Assembly: GCA_900088475.1 (NCBI GenBank)
Contig: FLMG01000885.1
Coordinates: 1 to 30,650 of the forward strand
DNA length: 30,650 bases
Direction: 5' to 3'
Source: Hyphochytrium catenoides
Taxonomy: Eukaryota; Sar; Hyphochytriomycetes; Hyphochytriales; Hyphochytriaceae
The notes under the pieces: generated by a model
The model's database searches: none
Told to the model about the DNA's origin: nothing
Seen by the model: only the letters and a program-made list of their open reading frames with translations
Position numbers and translations under genes: made by a program
Shown: positions 29,355-30,650 of the stretch, one piece after another
How positions within the stretch are numbered: the stretch's first letter is position 1
Layout: every line of letters begins with the position of its first letter

Positions 29355-30109
29355 TCAACGGTGCGGCGCGTCAACGACGATCCGCTCCATGATATCCATC
29401 GGCCGCATAATGCCCGGGGTATCGGTCGCAGTGACGTAGACCTAGAGAGGAAGATCGTGCTCTGCTGCCCGTGCGGTGGTCCCTAGCCGGGAGCTGAGTG
29501 CCGATGGAGCGAGAAGAGCGCGGGCTAACAAGTGGAGACATATCATGCGTCCCACGATCCGAGGAGAAGAGTTGTTCAGACAAACGAGCTTTGTCAATAG
29601 TCCATTTGAAATAAGTATATCTGTAATTCCGAATAGACTTATTGGAAGGATAAGAAAGAAGCAACGACAGGAAAGCTACAGTAAGTCTAATTTGATTAAG
29701 AGTATAGATCCTCATGGGGTTCTTGACAAGAGCGAAAAGTAAAAATGAAATATATATTCCGAATACCTACCAGGTGATGATGCTTCTGACGCTGATCGCT
29801 GTCGGTTGGTTCTGAAGCGCCACTAAAGCTCTGGAATGGCAGAGATTCACAGCTTTGTCTGGCAGCTTCGGCTCTTCTTCTCCATTGGCCTTAGACTTCG
29901 TCCAGAACCGAGACTCAGTCCTACTTCTCCATACTGTTGCATCGTGTAAAGACAATTCTCCGACGTGCCATAGATCTGCTCTTGACCTTAGTAAAGCCCT
30001 CGAGAACTAAAGTCCAGACACGAGGACGAGGGCAGGTACGGACCGAAGCGGTAGAAGACGACCCAGAAAGAAAAGCATATAATGTTGGAGCTTCTACTTC
30101 CTCCGCCAT
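29355..30109 (-). CDS. Small orphan protein, about 103 aa, start uncertain
   Basis: Exon 1 starts at 30109 (MAEEVEAPTLYAFLSGSSST) and ends in ...FTRCNSMEK at a GTAGG donor at 29925. Exon 2 begins at 29830 (ALVALQNQPTAIS) and the last exon is 29355-29441 (VYVTATDTPGIMRPMDIMER to APHR, stop). Phases agree if exon 2 ends at the GTCAGA donor (29791), giving 312 bases and 103 aa. With the stronger-looking GTAGGT donor at 29770 a further exon would be needed. The first 28 bases overlap the divergent J-protein start. An internal Met (MARRRIVFTRC, near 29971) would avoid the overlap. The centre looks like alternating beta strands and a helix. No family is recognised. Confidence 0.45.
29560..29770. 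other. AT-rich island inside an intron
   Basis: In the intron of the small orphan gene the sequence becomes markedly AT-rich and loses purine/pyrimidine tracts. The plus strand is open across it (FVNSPFEISISVIPNRLIGR, then KSNLIKSIDPHGVLDKSEK) but no family is recognised. An organelle-derived fragment is one possibility and remains unproven. Confidence 0.4.
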
Positions 30110-30528
30110 CCGAGGAGATACTTAAAGGCACAGATCGGAGTAAGGTGGTTTGCGGGCTAGGGGGTTATCCATATAAGAAGGACATAGAGAGCGCCGGACA
30201 TGAATATCAGAAGTTCCTCCTAAGAAAGGCAGGCAAAGGGTGAGACACAACTTGATGCATGGAACTTCTTCTTCCTCTATTCTATTTCTCTTCTTTCTTC
30301 TCTCTCCCTTTCTCCCGTGTTAGCCCTACGTTTCTCTTACTCTTTGCTATGCTCCTAGTGTGCAAGAAAAGGAGGAAGCCGATGCTAGTCTGAGCGACGA
30401 AGGAGCAGGAAAGGCTGACGATGAGGTTGTGGTGGACGAGAAGAAGTTTCTGAAGCTGAATTATTATGAGCAGCTAGGGATAGGGAAGCTTGGCTTTAAT
30501 GCCTCTGAAAACCAGATTCGTCAAGCAT
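30082..30528 (+). CDS. Zuotin/DNAJC2-type J-protein, first two exons (runs off right edge)
   Basis: Zuotin-type J-proteins work with Hsp70 at the ribosome exit tunnel on nascent chains. Exon 1 (30082-30239) starts MLELLLPPPSEEILKGTDRS, with an in-frame TAG at 30052-30054 upstream. Exon 2 (30359-30528) joins in phase 2 and has an acidic stretch (EKEEADASLSDEGAGKADDE) and then YYEQLGIGKLGFNASENQIR. That matches the family form of J-domain helix I, in which 'GLGKLRYKAT' replaces the usual 'LGV...AS'. The donor GCAT|GTAAGG is phase 1. The HPD motif, the charged middle region and any SANT domains lie outside the window. A generic DnaJ is the alternative, but the GIGKLGFNAS spacing favours zuotin. 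Confidence 0.78.
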
Positions 30529-30650
30529 GTAAGGTCATAAGGGAGAGAAGACAAGAGAGAGGACTGAAGATGGAGAAGAGAAGGAGGAGCGATGAGGGAG
30601 AGAGAAGGAAGAAACCCGAGGGAGAAGAAGCAGAGAGAGAGAGAGAGAGA
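30529..30650 (+). other. Start of J-protein intron 2, ending in (AG)n
   Basis: After the GTAAGG donor the sequence is almost purely purine (GGGAGAGAAGACAAGAGAG and similar) and ends in AGAGAG repeats from about 30632 at the window edge. No exon is seen. Confidence 0.7.

Overview
This is nuclear DNA of a eukaryotic microbe. Genes are split by many short GT-AG introns (about 46 to 700 bp) with long pyrimidine tracts and CAG, TAG or AAG acceptors. Neighbouring genes lie close together on alternating strands. Several gene types fit a protist or alga, possibly of the stramenopile/alveolate/rhizarian (SAR) group: a PDZ-like scaffold with GPLG-type domains, a BioD-like/DRTGG protein, and an ATAD2 relative with a Tudor-like module of the 'DVKYILGG.EK' kind. 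The lineage is an impression from memory and is not proven. No operons, tRNAs, rRNAs or CRISPR arrays were seen.

Layout, left to right: (1) first two exons of an unidentified minus-strand gene that runs off the left edge (185-615); (2) a ZIP metal transporter, plus strand, 7 exons (772-3422); (3) a four-PDZ scaffold, minus strand, with a 2.5 kb terminal exon and probably two upstream exons (4118-7294); (4) fragments of an unidentified plus-strand gene (7823-8576); (5) a stretch of about 2.6 kb with a different sequence texture and a 51-N assembly gap (about 8577-11200), possibly chimeric; (6) a BioD-like/DRTGG P-loop protein, plus, 10 exons including a 22-nt microexon (11733-14846); (7) an RS/Lys-rich nuclear protein, minus, 6 exons (14942-17216); (8) a 28-exon ATAD2/Yta7-type AAA+ bromodomain protein, plus, about 1483 aa (17929-28095); (9) a diphosphoinositol-polyphosphate-type Nudix hydrolase, minus, 4 exons (28198-29253); (10) a small orphan gene, minus (29355-30109); (11) the first two exons of a zuotin/DNAJC2-type J-protein, plus (30082-right edge).

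For genes 2, 6, 7, 8 and 9 I joined exons by hand. Every junction keeps phase and the total coding length is divisible by three, which is the main support for those models.

The most interesting object is the ATAD2-like protein. It keeps the family core (acidic N-terminus, active AAA1, degenerate AAA2, bromodomain, C-terminal helix) but has a complete C4HC3 PHD finger in the linker between AAA1 and AAA2, a Tudor-like module after the bromodomain, and four copies of an RY-x-[LF]-R-x-R motif in the N-terminal region. That suggests a single-chain chromatin reader and histone remodeller. Other points worth a look are the overlapping divergent starts at 30082/30109, the exactly duplicated 5' splice site in the ZIP gene, the PDZ upstream exons, and the foreign-looking segment around the gap.
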